Assembly: GCA_937907165.1 (NCBI GenBank)
Contig: CALCUH010000138.1
Span: 1-7,723 of the forward strand
Direction: 5' to 3'
Source: an uncultured Bacteroidales bacterium
GTDB lineage: Bacteria; Bacteroidota; Bacteroidia; Bacteroidales; Paludibacteraceae
DNA: 7,723 nt
Both the position numbers and the translations under genes were made by a program. The notes beneath the pieces are model-generated. The model was not told the DNA's origin. It searched no databases and saw nothing but the letters and a program-made list of their open reading frames with translations. Below, in pieces: positions 1 to 6,458 of this stretch; within the stretch, counting starts at the first letter, position 1, and every line of letters starts with the position of its first letter.

Positions 1-692
1 TGATGAATTTCGGGAAAATCAGCGTGGACGAAATCATGCAACCCCGCGTGGACATCGTGGATGTGGACTACAACAGTGATTTCGACACGGTTCTAAGCAT
101 CATCCGCGAGTCTGAATACTCCCGTCTGCCTGTCTACGAAGAGTCCATCGACTACGTAAAGGGTATCCTCTACATCAAAGACTTCCTCCAATACACAGAC
201 CAAAAGAAGGACTTCAAATGGCAGAACCATATCAGGGAAGCCTACTTCGTCCCTGAGACCAAGAAGATCGACGATTTGCTGAAAGAGTTCCAACAGAAAC
301 ATATTCACATGGCGATTGTCGTGGACGAATTCGGCGGCACCTCTGGTATCGTCACCATGGAAGACATCATCGAGGTCATCGTGGGCGACATCTGCGACGA
401 ACATGACGAGGAAGAGAAGCAAATCACGCCTATAGGGAAGAACGCTTACTTATTGGACGGAAAACTTCTCCTATCGGACTTCTATCATATCGAAGGAATC
501 GACAAAGAACCTTTCGAGGCGCTCGAAGGAGACGCCGACACACTCGCCGGACTGATCCTTGAGATAAAAGGCTATATTCCCACCCAAGGCGAATCTGTGG
601 ATATAGACAAATACCACTTTGAAATCAAATCGGCGGACAAACGCAGAATCACAGAAATCAAACTTACCATCCAAGATGAGGCTGAAGAATAA
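1..692 (+). CDS. gldE: GldE, gliding-motility-associated CBS/CorC-family protein (3' part, 5' end outside window)
   Basis: This is the C-terminal part of a CorC/HlyC-like protein. The frame is already open at the window edge, so the ATG at position 3 is probably internal and the N-terminal membrane domain (DUF21/CNNM type) lies upstream. Counting from that ATG, two CBS repeats span about residues 5-65 and 75-132. The second ends in the highly conserved CorC segment VDEFGGTSGIVTMEDIIE. A CorC/HlyC transporter-associated domain follows (about 141-224, with the EGDADTLAG stretch). In the family, CBS pairs bind adenine nucleotides and the membrane domain is linked to divalent cation handling; GldE in flavobacteria is tied to gliding and works with GldD. 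The gldD gene starts inside the last codons (17 bp overlap), which supports the GldE name over a generic hemolysin/CorC label. In an organism that may not glide, the role could be general envelope maintenance. Confidence 0.88.
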   Translation, partial: MNFGKISVDEIMQPRVDIVDVDYNSDFDTVLSIIRESEYSRLPVYEESIDYVKGILYIKDFLQYTDQKKDFKWQNHIREAYFVPETKKIDDLLKEFQQKHIHMAIVVDEFGGTSGIVTMEDIIEVIVGDICDEHDEEEKQITPIGKNAYLLDGKLLLSDFYHIEGIDKEPFEALEGDADTLAGLILEIKGYIPTQGESVDIDKYHFEIKSADKRRITEIKLTIQDEAEE

Positions 693-1254
693 AATATTTT
701 TTTGCATCCTAATAGTTTCACTATCATACGCATGCACGGAATATATGCCTAAACCGAAAGGCTATTTCCGCATCGACCTAAAAGAAAAAGAATATAAAAA
801 CTTCCATAGAGAAGGATTTCCATGCTCATTCGATTATGCGGATAATGTCTCATTCGTTAAAACAAGCGATTTGAACTCCGACTCGGTTTGGGTGGACATC
901 ATCTACCCGCAATATAATGCACGCATTTACGGTACCTACCGCAAGGTGGAGGGTAATTTCGAGCAACTCTCGGAAGAGTCCTACAAATTGGTTTATCAAC
1001 CACACTCCTCTAAGGCGGAAAGCATCATTCCATCCTTCTACACCAACGATGAACATCAAGTCTACGGCATGCTCTACGAGCTGAAAGGGAACACCGCCTC
1101 CAACATCCAATTCGCCATGTCCGACAGCACCCACCACTTCCTACGCGGAGCGCTCTACTTCAATGCGAACCCTAACAAGGACTCCATCGCACCGGTCGTG
1201 GATTACATCAAAGAGGACATCATCAACCTAATCAACACATTGGAATGGAAATGA
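676..1254 (+). CDS. gldD: GldD, gliding-motility-associated lipoprotein
   Basis: A protein of 192 residues when started at the ATG at 676. This start is chosen because it gives a proper lipoprotein signal: positive residues (MRLKNK), a hydrophobic stretch, then LSYAC with the lipid-anchored cysteine at residue 20. An upstream in-frame ATG at 619 would put 19 polar residues ahead of the signal and is unlikely. Just after the cysteine comes the family signature PKPKGYFRIDL. No acidic surface-export signal follows the cysteine, so I infer a periplasm-facing anchor. GldD is required for gliding and type IX secretion in Flavobacterium; its biochemical activity is not established. Length is close to the family norm. 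The gene overlaps gldE by 17 bp and its stop overlaps the start of gldG, implying one operon. The lipobox is slightly atypical, with Ser at -3. Confidence 0.87.
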   Translation: MRLKNKIFFCILIVSLSYACTEYMPKPKGYFRIDLKEKEYKNFHREGFPCSFDYADNVSFVKTSDLNSDSVWVDIIYPQYNARIYGTYRKVEGNFEQLSEESYKLVYQPHSSKAESIIPSFYTNDEHQVYGMLYELKGNTASNIQFAMSDSTHHFLRGALYFNANPNKDSIAPVVDYIKEDIINLINTLEWK

Positions 1255-2945
1255 TAAAGAAAGGTTTACATATCGTACTTTTCATCATAGCGATCGTCGC
1301 CGTCTGTCTTATATCGGAACGTCACTTCTTCCGTATCGACCTAACGTCTGAAAAGCGTTACTCCCTATCGGACAACACCAAAAACCTACTAGAGGGAATG
1401 GACGAAGAGCTTTCCGTGAACGTCTATTTGGACGGAGACTTGAATGCGGGATTCCTCCGTCTACGCAAGGCTGTCAAGGAGATGTTGGACGAATTCGACG
1501 CATATGCGGGTAAGAGAGTGCATTACACATTCATCAATCCGTCCGCCGGCGCCACTAACGAGGAACGAGACAAGACATACGAAGAACTGGAGAAGAAAGG
1601 CATGCGAGGCATTCTCGTGCATGATAGAGACCAAGAAGGTCAAGCCATGCAAAAGGTGGTATTCCCATGGATAGAGATCTCCTATAAAGGGAAATCACGC
1701 CCCGTAAACCTTTTGAAAAACAATCCGGACAAGTCTGGAGAAGAGAACCTCAACACCTCCATCGAGACACTGGAATATGAAATCACCGACGCTCTGAGGC
1801 TCATGACCACGACAAAGGTTCCGAAGGTGGCGTTCCTCGAAGGACACGGAGAGTGGCAAGAACCATTGGTCTATGACATGTCGCAGGAGCTGAGCCGCTA
1901 CTATCAGGTAGATAGAGGGTCCATTTCCGACGACCCAAGCATCCTCAACGATTACAAGGCGATCATCATCGCCGCCCCGACCGAGCAGGTGCCGGAGAAA
2001 GACAAATATGCGTTGGACCAATATATCATGAAGGGAGGAAAGGTGCTTTGGATGGTAGACGGAGCGCGCATATCGTTAGACAGTCTCGCCACCGCTTCCC
2101 AAACAATCGGTATAGAGAACAACGTCAACCTAGCTGACCAACTATTCAACTACGGCGCACGTATCAACGCTAACCTAGTGCAGGACGTTCAGTGTCTGCT
2201 CATCCCAGTCAATACGGCACGCGCAGGTGACCAACCTAAATACGAACCTATGCCTTGGTACTATTCACCATTGGCACTTACGGTTCCAATCCACCCGATT
2301 TCCAAAAATCTCGCTCCCGTGAAGACTGAATTCGCAAGCTCCATAGACTTCGTGAACAATGAGATAGAGGTAAAAAAGACCCCTCTGCTCGTCACATCCA
2401 CCGGCACACACGTTCAAAACGTTCCGTCGATTGTGAGCATGGAAGTCATCAACGTGGAAAAGAACGGTTATTATTTCAATAACCGCAACATGATTGTCGG
2501 CGCCGTATTGGAAGGCGTCTTCCCTTCCGCCTTCAAAAACAGACCCGTTCCGGAAGGCATCAAATCTTCCGAGGATAAACTGACGGAGAGTAAACCCACT
2601 AAGATGGTGGTCATCGCCGACGGAGACGTCATCCGCAACGACATACAAGGGAAAGGAGAAAACATGAACGTATTGCCGCTCGGTTTCGACCGATACATGA
2701 ACCAACAATTCGGCAACAAGGAATTCCTCCTCAACACAGTCAATTACCTGACGGACGACGACGGATGGATGTCTTTACGTTCTCGTGAAATCAAACTTAG
2801 GCTGCTGAATAAGCCAGCCATCATCGGACAAAGGACATTCTGGCAAATCGCCAACATCGTATTGCCGCTCATCCTATTAGGTACCTTCGGCGTAATATTC
2901 AATTTCATAAGGAAAAGAAAATATACAGGAGATTTAAAGAAATAA
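1245..2945 (+). CDS. gldG: GldG, ABC-transporter-associated membrane protein (ABC_transp_aux type)
   Basis: A 566-residue protein with one membrane helix at each end: about residues 8-24 after a lysine-rich start, and about 533-555 followed by RKRK. Both ends are predicted cytoplasmic with a large periplasmic region between. The family pattern is clear: an N-terminal FRIDLTSEKRYSLS segment, the FLEGHGEW motif (GHGE at 200-203), and the later LDQYIMKGGKVLWMVDG region. In Flavobacterium, GldG works with the GldF permease and GldA ATPase in an ABC transporter linked to gliding; what it transports is not known. The start is uncertain: ATG at 1245 overlaps gldD by 10 bp, while ATG at 1251 gives the classic ATGA 4-bp overlap and a 564-residue protein. 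No gldF lies next to it here, which is unusual compared with the gldFG pair. It could equally be annotated as a Gldg family protein of unknown function. Confidence 0.88.
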   Translation: MEMIKKGLHIVLFIIAIVAVCLISERHFFRIDLTSEKRYSLSDNTKNLLEGMDEELSVNVYLDGDLNAGFLRLRKAVKEMLDEFDAYAGKRVHYTFINPSAGATNEERDKTYEELEKKGMRGILVHDRDQEGQAMQKVVFPWIEISYKGKSRPVNLLKNNPDKSGEENLNTSIETLEYEITDALRLMTTTKVPKVAFLEGHGEWQEPLVYDMSQELSRYYQVDRGSISDDPSILNDYKAIIIAAPTEQVPEKDKYALDQYIMKGGKVLWMVDGARISLDSLATASQTIGIENNVNLADQLFNYGARINANLVQDVQCLLIPVNTARAGDQPKYEPMPWYYSPLALTVPIHPISKNLAPVKTEFASSIDFVNNEIEVKKTPLLVTSTGTHVQNVPSIVSMEVINVEKNGYYFNNRNMIVGAVLEGVFPSAFKNRPVPEGIKSSEDKLTESKPTKMVVIADGDVIRNDIQGKGENMNVLPLGFDRYMNQQFGNKEFLLNTVNYLTDDDGWMSLRSREIKLRLLNKPAIIGQRTFWQIANIVLPLILLGTFGVIFNFIRKRKYTGDLKK

Positions 2946-2990
2946 AGTATTCTTCTATTCCTTTACAACCCACGTCTATTCGCAGAAAAC

Positions 2991-3021
2991 AAAACAAAAA
3001 GGGACACCCACAAGGCGTCCC
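2991..3021 (-). terminator. Intrinsic terminator of serB
   Basis: Read on the - strand, the stem is GGGACGCC, loop TTGTG, then GGTGTCCC, followed directly by TTTTTGTTTTG. It starts 26 nt after the serB stop. The stem has seven Watson-Crick pairs and one G-U pair on the - strand; on the + strand that position is an A-C mismatch and the tail is only weakly T-rich. It therefore fits serB much better than gldG, although it may partly stop both convergent transcripts. Confidence 0.85.
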
Positions 3022-3047
3022 TAATTCTTATATCTTAATTACAAGTT

Positions 3048-4271
3048 TTACATCGTCTCGATGTGCGAATCTCTGAATCCCAAGAAATAGAGGATTCCAT
3101 CCAAACCGATTGTGGAGATAGCCTGACGGGCATTCGCCTTCACCTTAGGCTTCGCATGGAAAGCGATACCTAAACCAGCAAGATTCAACATCGGAAGGTC
3201 GTTGGCGCCATCACCCACAGCAATCACCTGCTCCAACTCAATCTTCTCCACCTGAGCGATCAGATTAAGCAATTCCGCCTTACGTTTACCATCCACAATA
3301 TCACCCACAAAATTACCTGTAAGCTTACCGTTCTCAATCTCCAACTGGTTCGCATAGACATAATCCACACCAAAACGCTTTTGCAGATAACGGCCGAAAT
3401 AGGTGAAACCACCCGAAAGGATAGCGATTTTAAATCCGCAACGCTTCAAGACACCCATCAGACGGTCGGCACCATCCATGATTGGAAGATTCTCCGCGAT
3501 ATTACGCATCACAGACTCGTCCAAGCCCTTGAGCAAAGCTACACGGCGGCGGAAACTCTCACTGAAATCAATCTCACCACGCATGGCAGACTCCGTAATG
3601 GCACGAACTTGGTCGCCCACACCGGCACGGTCCGCCAACTCATCGATCACCTCCGTCTTAATCAACGTGGAATCCATATCGAAACAAATCAACCTACGGT
3701 TTCTTCTATACAAATCATCCTTTTGGAAAGAGATGTCCACATTCTCCTGTGCGGATATTTCCATGAAACGTTTTGACATCTCCTCCTTATCCAACAACTG
3801 TCCACGCACGGAGAACTCGATGCAAGAACGAGCGCTCTCCAATTCATTCACGTCCAAAGAAGGACGCCCCGTAAGCCTCTTGATGGAATCGATGTTCAGA
3901 TGTTGTTCCGCCACAGCCTTAGAGACAAGCGCCATCTGACGAGCCGTAATCACATGACCCAACATGGTGACCACGTAACGGCGGCGTCCCTTCTTATCGG
4001 CCCACTCGTTATAGCCATCAGCCGAAACCGGAGAGAAACGGACCTGCACGCCCAATTCAGAACATTTGAAAAGGATATCCTTCAACATATTACCCGACAG
4101 ACTGGAATCGTCTATCTTCACCAAAAAACCCAAAGACAAAGTATGGTGTATATCAGCCTGGCCCACATCCAAAATAGTAGCGCCGTATCTTCCCAAAATC
4201 TCAGTCATAGAAGCAGTCACTCCGGGACGATCTTCCCCGTGGATGCTAATCAAAATAATCTCGCTCGTCAT
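3048..4271 (-). CDS. serB: Phosphoserine phosphatase SerB with N-terminal ACT region
   Basis: SerB hydrolyses O-phospho-L-serine to L-serine, the last step of the phosphorylated serine pathway, in the cytoplasm. The 407-residue protein begins with two ACT-like regulatory domains (about 4-85, with GEDRPGVTASMTEIL, and 98-180). A HAD-superfamily phosphatase domain follows, with all catalytic motifs intact: DMDST at 198-202 (D198 nucleophile, D200 acid/base), SGGFT at 286-290 (motif II), lysines K329/K331 (motif III) and GDGANDLPML at 353-362 (Mg-binding D354/D358). The length suits the ACT-containing bacteroidete form and is longer than the roughly 320-residue enterobacterial enzyme. ACT domains usually bind amino acids, so feedback by serine is plausible but not shown. 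Its upstream gap of about 190 bp to xseB holds a candidate promoter, so it is probably its own unit. Confidence 0.97.
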   Translation of the reverse strand: MTSEIILISIHGEDRPGVTASMTEILGRYGATILDVGQADIHHTLSLGFLVKIDDSSLSGNMLKDILFKCSELGVQVRFSPVSADGYNEWADKKGRRRYVVTMLGHVITARQMALVSKAVAEQHLNIDSIKRLTGRPSLDVNELESARSCIEFSVRGQLLDKEEMSKRFMEISAQENVDISFQKDDLYRRNRRLICFDMDSTLIKTEVIDELADRAGVGDQVRAITESAMRGEIDFSESFRRRVALLKGLDESVMRNIAENLPIMDGADRLMGVLKRCGFKIAILSGGFTYFGRYLQKRFGVDYVYANQLEIENGKLTGNFVGDIVDGKRKAELLNLIAQVEKIELEQVIAVGDGANDLPMLNLAGLGIAFHAKPKVKANARQAISTIGLDGILYFLGFRDSHIETM

Positions 4272-4369
4272 AAAATATCTTTAGTTCCTAAATCACAGAA
4301 ATGTTGTCCGTCACCTAACACAAGTGTAAACGCCACAAGCCGCAAACAGGCAACCTGACAAATCGGGCG

Positions 4370-4400
4370 CGAAGTTACGCATTTATGGCAAATTCCTAAA
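4370..4400 (-). promoter_or_regulatory. Candidate serB promoter (Bacteroidetes type, imperfect)
   Basis: On the - strand, TAACTTCG (4377-4370) matches five of six fixed positions of the Bacteroidetes -7 element TAnnTTTG. TTTA (4400-4397), 19 bp upstream, matches three of four positions of the -33 element TTTG. A start about 90 nt before the serB ATG would follow. The rest of the leader is locally more GC-rich and contains small self-complementary pieces such as CAGGTTGCCTG. No known riboswitch is recognised. Confidence 0.4.
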
Positions 4401-4449
4401 AAATTAATGATAGAATAATCAAGGCTTTTATAAAAATTCAAGTCACTAT

Positions 4450-4469
4450 GAGGATTAAAATTAATCCTC
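4450..4469 (-). terminator. Palindrome at the xseB stop codon, possible weak terminator
   Basis: GAGGATTAA and TTAATCCTC form perfect 9-bp arms separated by 2 bp; in RNA the innermost pairs would open to form the loop. The 5' arm includes the last two xseB codons and its stop. On the - strand a T-run (GAATTTTTAT) starts about 12 nt after the stem, too far for a classic intrinsic terminator. The position between xseB and the candidate serB promoter fits a boundary between transcription units. Confidence 0.35.
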
Positions 4470-4649
4470 CAACAACTTCTCCACATCTTCGGTCGTCTTG
4501 TAGAGCTTCTCCTTGCATACCTTCAAGAGTTCCTTGGCACGTTTGGTCTTCTTCGTCAACTCGTCCATATCAGCCTCTCCGCTTTCCAACGTTTCCAAGA
4601 TCTCCTTCAATTCAGCCAGAGCATCCTTATAAGCCATTTCCTTCTTCAT
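4461..4649 (-). CDS. xseB: Exonuclease VII small subunit
   Basis: A 62-residue acidic/basic helical protein with the XseB pattern: YKDALAELKEILETLESGE near the N-terminus, then a helix containing KRAKELLKVCKEKL. XseB subunits assemble along the coiled-coil arms of XseA to form exonuclease VII, which degrades single-stranded DNA in both directions in the cytoplasm. The start is a choice among three in-frame codons: GTG at 4658, ATG at 4649 and ATG at 4637. The ATG at 4649 is used because a GAGG sits just upstream and the length fits the family; the conserved part begins only after the third. With this start the gene overlaps the 3' end of xseA by 23 bp, as expected for subunits made in fixed ratio. 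The pairing with xseA makes the identification firm despite the small size. Confidence 0.93.
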   Translation of the reverse strand: MKKEMAYKDALAELKEILETLESGEADMDELTKKTKRAKELLKVCKEKLYKTTEDVEKLLED

Positions 4650-5913
4650 ATTCCTCACATTTATTGATTATACTACACACTTTACCATCCCGCAAAAAGG
4701 TTGTCAGCACATCCCCATCGCGCAAGTTCGAAAGAGAGGAGACCACCTTGCCATCCTTCGTCGTCAAGCTATACCCCTTCTTCAGAATCGCCTCAGGAGA
4801 GACCAAAGAGAGTGATTTCTCGAGCAATTCCAAACGATGCAACTCATCACGCAATCTACCCCGCAAAAGGGAAGAGAGACGTAACGCGCACATCTCCAAC
4901 TCTTGGGAAGCGGTTTGAATAGAGAGACGGCAAACAGAAGAGAGCGAGCGGGAAAGGTTTTCCAACTCATGCTCCGCATCCGATAAACGTCCGCGCATAC
5001 AAGCGGCGAAATCACGGCGCAAAGAGAGCAATTCAGATTCGAGAGACATCATCATCTCCACCAAATATGCAGCGACAGCCGTAGGTGTCTTACAACGCAC
5101 GGCAGCCACCATATCGACGACCGATTCGTCACGGTCATGTCCTATACCCGTCAAAACCGGCAAAGGGAAATTAGCCACGTTGCTGGCAAGCTCATAATCG
5201 TCGAACGCCACCATATCGGTAGTCGCGCCACCACCACGGATAATCACCACGACATCGAAGCGCTCCATCACCGCAAACACCTTATCCAGCGCCGCTATGA
5301 CACTCGGAACCGTCTGGTCGCCCTGCATCACGGCGGGAAAGAGCTGAGCCGAAAAACCGAAACGGTTACCGTCAGCCATCAGTTGGTCGCAGAAGTCGCC
5401 ATACCCCGCAGCGGTACCCGAAGAGATGACAGCGACCCTTCTCGCAGGCACGGGGAACTCCACTTGACGGTTCATATCCCACACGCCATCAGACTTCAGC
5501 ATATCAATCGTCTCCTGACGCTTCTTAGCCAAATCCCCCAACGTGAAGGATGGATCGATATCACGGATGTTAAGCTGCATACCATACTGCTCGTGGAAGG
5601 TCAAGTTGACCGCCACAAGCACCTTCATGCCAGGGCTCAGCATCTGCTTCGTCTCGGAGAAGAAAAAAGGCTTCATCAGCCTATATACGTTCTGCCAGAT
5701 AACCGCATTGATCTTCGCCTCGATCAGTTTTCCGGAAGAGCCCTTGTCGACAAGCACGAGATAGCAGTTACCATTAGCGTTCTCGCGTAACTCGCTAATC
5801 TCCGCACGTACCCAATAGACATCACAAAACGCCCCCGCCAAGAGGTCTTTGACATCCAGCAGGAATTCCTTCAAGGAAAATGAATTGGGTTTTGAGTCAA
5901 CGAGTTCGGTCAT
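4627..5913 (-). CDS. xseA: Exonuclease VII large subunit
   Basis: The catalytic subunit of exonuclease VII, 428 residues from the ATG at 5913. An N-terminal OB-fold domain (about 12-122, with WVRAEISELRENANGNCYLVL) binds single-stranded DNA. The catalytic domain follows: RRVAVISSGTAAGYGDF (158-174), the RGGGATTDMVAFDDYELA segment (226-243), then TGIGHDRDESVVDMVA (255-270) and KTPTAVAAYL. A long coiled-coil region (about 290-370) and a conserved ending, SPEAILKKGYSL (372-383), complete the fold. The glycine-histidine motif reads GHDRD where enterobacteria have GHETD, which I believe is usual in this phylum. An in-frame TTG at 5958 would add 15 residues encoded by the terminator hairpin, so it is rejected. 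The start codon lies 15 nt after the rpsT terminator stem, an unusual arrangement for expression. Confidence 0.96.
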   Translation of the reverse strand: MTELVDSKPNSFSLKEFLLDVKDLLAGAFCDVYWVRAEISELRENANGNCYLVLVDKGSSGKLIEAKINAVIWQNVYRLMKPFFFSETKQMLSPGMKVLVAVNLTFHEQYGMQLNIRDIDPSFTLGDLAKKRQETIDMLKSDGVWDMNRQVEFPVPARRVAVISSGTAAGYGDFCDQLMADGNRFGFSAQLFPAVMQGDQTVPSVIAALDKVFAVMERFDVVVIIRGGGATTDMVAFDDYELASNVANFPLPVLTGIGHDRDESVVDMVAAVRCKTPTAVAAYLVEMMMSLESELLSLRRDFAACMRGRLSDAEHELENLSRSLSSVCRLSIQTASQELEMCALRLSSLLRGRLRDELHRLELLEKSLSLVSPEAILKKGYSLTTKDGKVVSSLSNLRDGDVLTTFLRDGKVCSIINKCEEYEEGNGL

Positions 5914-5952
5914 AATAAAAAAGAAAGAAGCCCATCTTTTAAAAGATGAGCT
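5914..5952 (-). terminator. Strong intrinsic terminator after rpsT, abutting xseA
   Basis: On the - strand the arms AGCTCATCTTTT and AAAAGATGGGCT pair over 12 positions with one T-G wobble; the inner A/T pairs probably open as the loop. They are followed at once by TCTTTCTTTTTTATT and then the xseA ATG. The hairpin begins 35 nt after the rpsT stop. Shape and position are those of a rho-independent terminator for the tRNA-Glu/rpsT transcript, with no space left for a separate xseA promoter downstream of it. Confidence 0.85.
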
Positions 5953-5987
5953 CCCCAATCTATAAGTTTATCACCAAGTGGCAACGA

Positions 5988-6239
5988 TTACAAGCTGTTA
6001 ACCATTTTAGCCAACTTAGATTTCAAGTTAGAAGCTTTGTTCTTATGGATTACGTTAGTCTTAACCAACTTGTCCAACATAGAAGAAACTTCAGGGAGTC
6101 TCTTAACAGCCTCAGCCTTATCTTTAGTAGCTCTCAAGTCGCGAACAGCGTTACGAGCAGTCTTAGCGTAGTATCTGTTTTGCAATCTTGTATCCTCAGC
6201 TTGTCTGACTCTTTTGATTGATGATTTGTGATTTGCCAT
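5988..6239 (-). CDS. rpsT: 30S ribosomal protein S20 (bS20)
   Basis: An 83-residue, lysine/arginine-rich, all-helical protein that binds 16S rRNA early in 30S subunit assembly. It opens with the family signature MANHKSSIKRVRQAE and keeps the central NRYYAKTARNAVRDLR and the C-terminal VIHKNKASNLKSKLAK region. Length is near the family norm of 83-90. The ATG is preceded by an uninterrupted A-run (ATTAAAAAA), typical of bacteroidete start regions, with no Shine-Dalgarno sequence. It lies 29 nt after the 3' end of tRNA-Glu on the same strand with no promoter or terminator evident between, so both are probably made from the promoter ahead of the tRNA. A strong terminator follows the gene. Confidence 0.98.
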   Translation of the reverse strand: MANHKSSIKRVRQAEDTRLQNRYYAKTARNAVRDLRATKDKAEAVKRLPEVSSMLDKLVKTNVIHKNKASNLKSKLAKMVNSL

Positions 6240-6268
6240 TTTTTTAATATGTCTTTATTGTTTATTAG

Positions 6269-6340
6269 TAGCCTCTAGGGGAATCGAACCCCTCTTTAGA
6301 GAATGAAAATCTCTCGTCCTAACCGATAGACGAAAAGGCC
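6269..6340 (-). tRNA. tRNA-Glu, anticodon UUC
   Basis: A 72-nt cloverleaf reads from GGCCTTT (5' acceptor) to AGAGGCT plus discriminator A. The acceptor has a G-U first pair and one more G-U. The D arm is GTCT/GGAC, and the anticodon stem AGAGA/TCTCT encloses loop TTTTCAT with anticodon TTC at 6307-6305. The T arm AGGGG/CCCCT carries loop TTCGATT. The 3' CCA is not encoded (CTA follows), so it must be added enzymatically. All stems close, so this is an intact gene. It reads glutamate codons GAA and GAG and also supplies Glu-tRNA for tetrapyrrole synthesis where that route is used. Confidence 0.97.
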
Positions 6341-6377
6341 AGCCTTATGCATTGATTCTTGCGTCTCAAATGCGGTG

Positions 6378-6409
6378 CAAAAGTAATTCCAAAAAATTAA
6401 TGGAGCAAA
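6378..6409 (-). promoter_or_regulatory. Bacteroidetes-type promoter of tRNA-Glu/rpsT
   Basis: On the - strand, TTTG (6409-6406) is followed after exactly 20 bp by TACTTTTG (6385-6378). This matches the Bacteroidetes housekeeping consensus TTTG, 19-21 bp, TAnnTTTG at every fixed position, and the spacer is A/T-rich. The expected start is roughly 30 nt before the tRNA 5' end, leaving a short leader to be processed away. Confidence 0.85.
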
Positions 6410-6458
6410 TATTTTGACCACTTTTTTGAAAATTATTTCCTTTTTATAGGTTAACCAC

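Noticed and set aside
619..675. Upstream ATG for gldD
   Set aside because: It would place 19 polar residues before the lipoprotein signal peptide and extend the gldE overlap to 74 bp.
3381..3939. Two + strand open frames opposite serB
   Set aside because: Both lie inside the conserved SerB coding region and have no recognisable domain or plausible start context.
4268..4486. 72-residue - strand open frame between xseB and serB
   Set aside because: It overlaps the end of xseB, the candidate serB promoter and its leader, and its composition is not protein-like.
5137..5790. 217-residue open frame on the + strand opposite xseA
   Set aside because: It is fully antisense to a well-matched exonuclease VII catalytic domain, is rich in His/Arg as expected of a complement frame, and shows no family pattern.
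5914..5958. Upstream TTG start for xseA adding 15 residues
   Set aside because: The extra codons are the terminator hairpin and its T-tract; the protein family pattern begins after the ATG at 5913.
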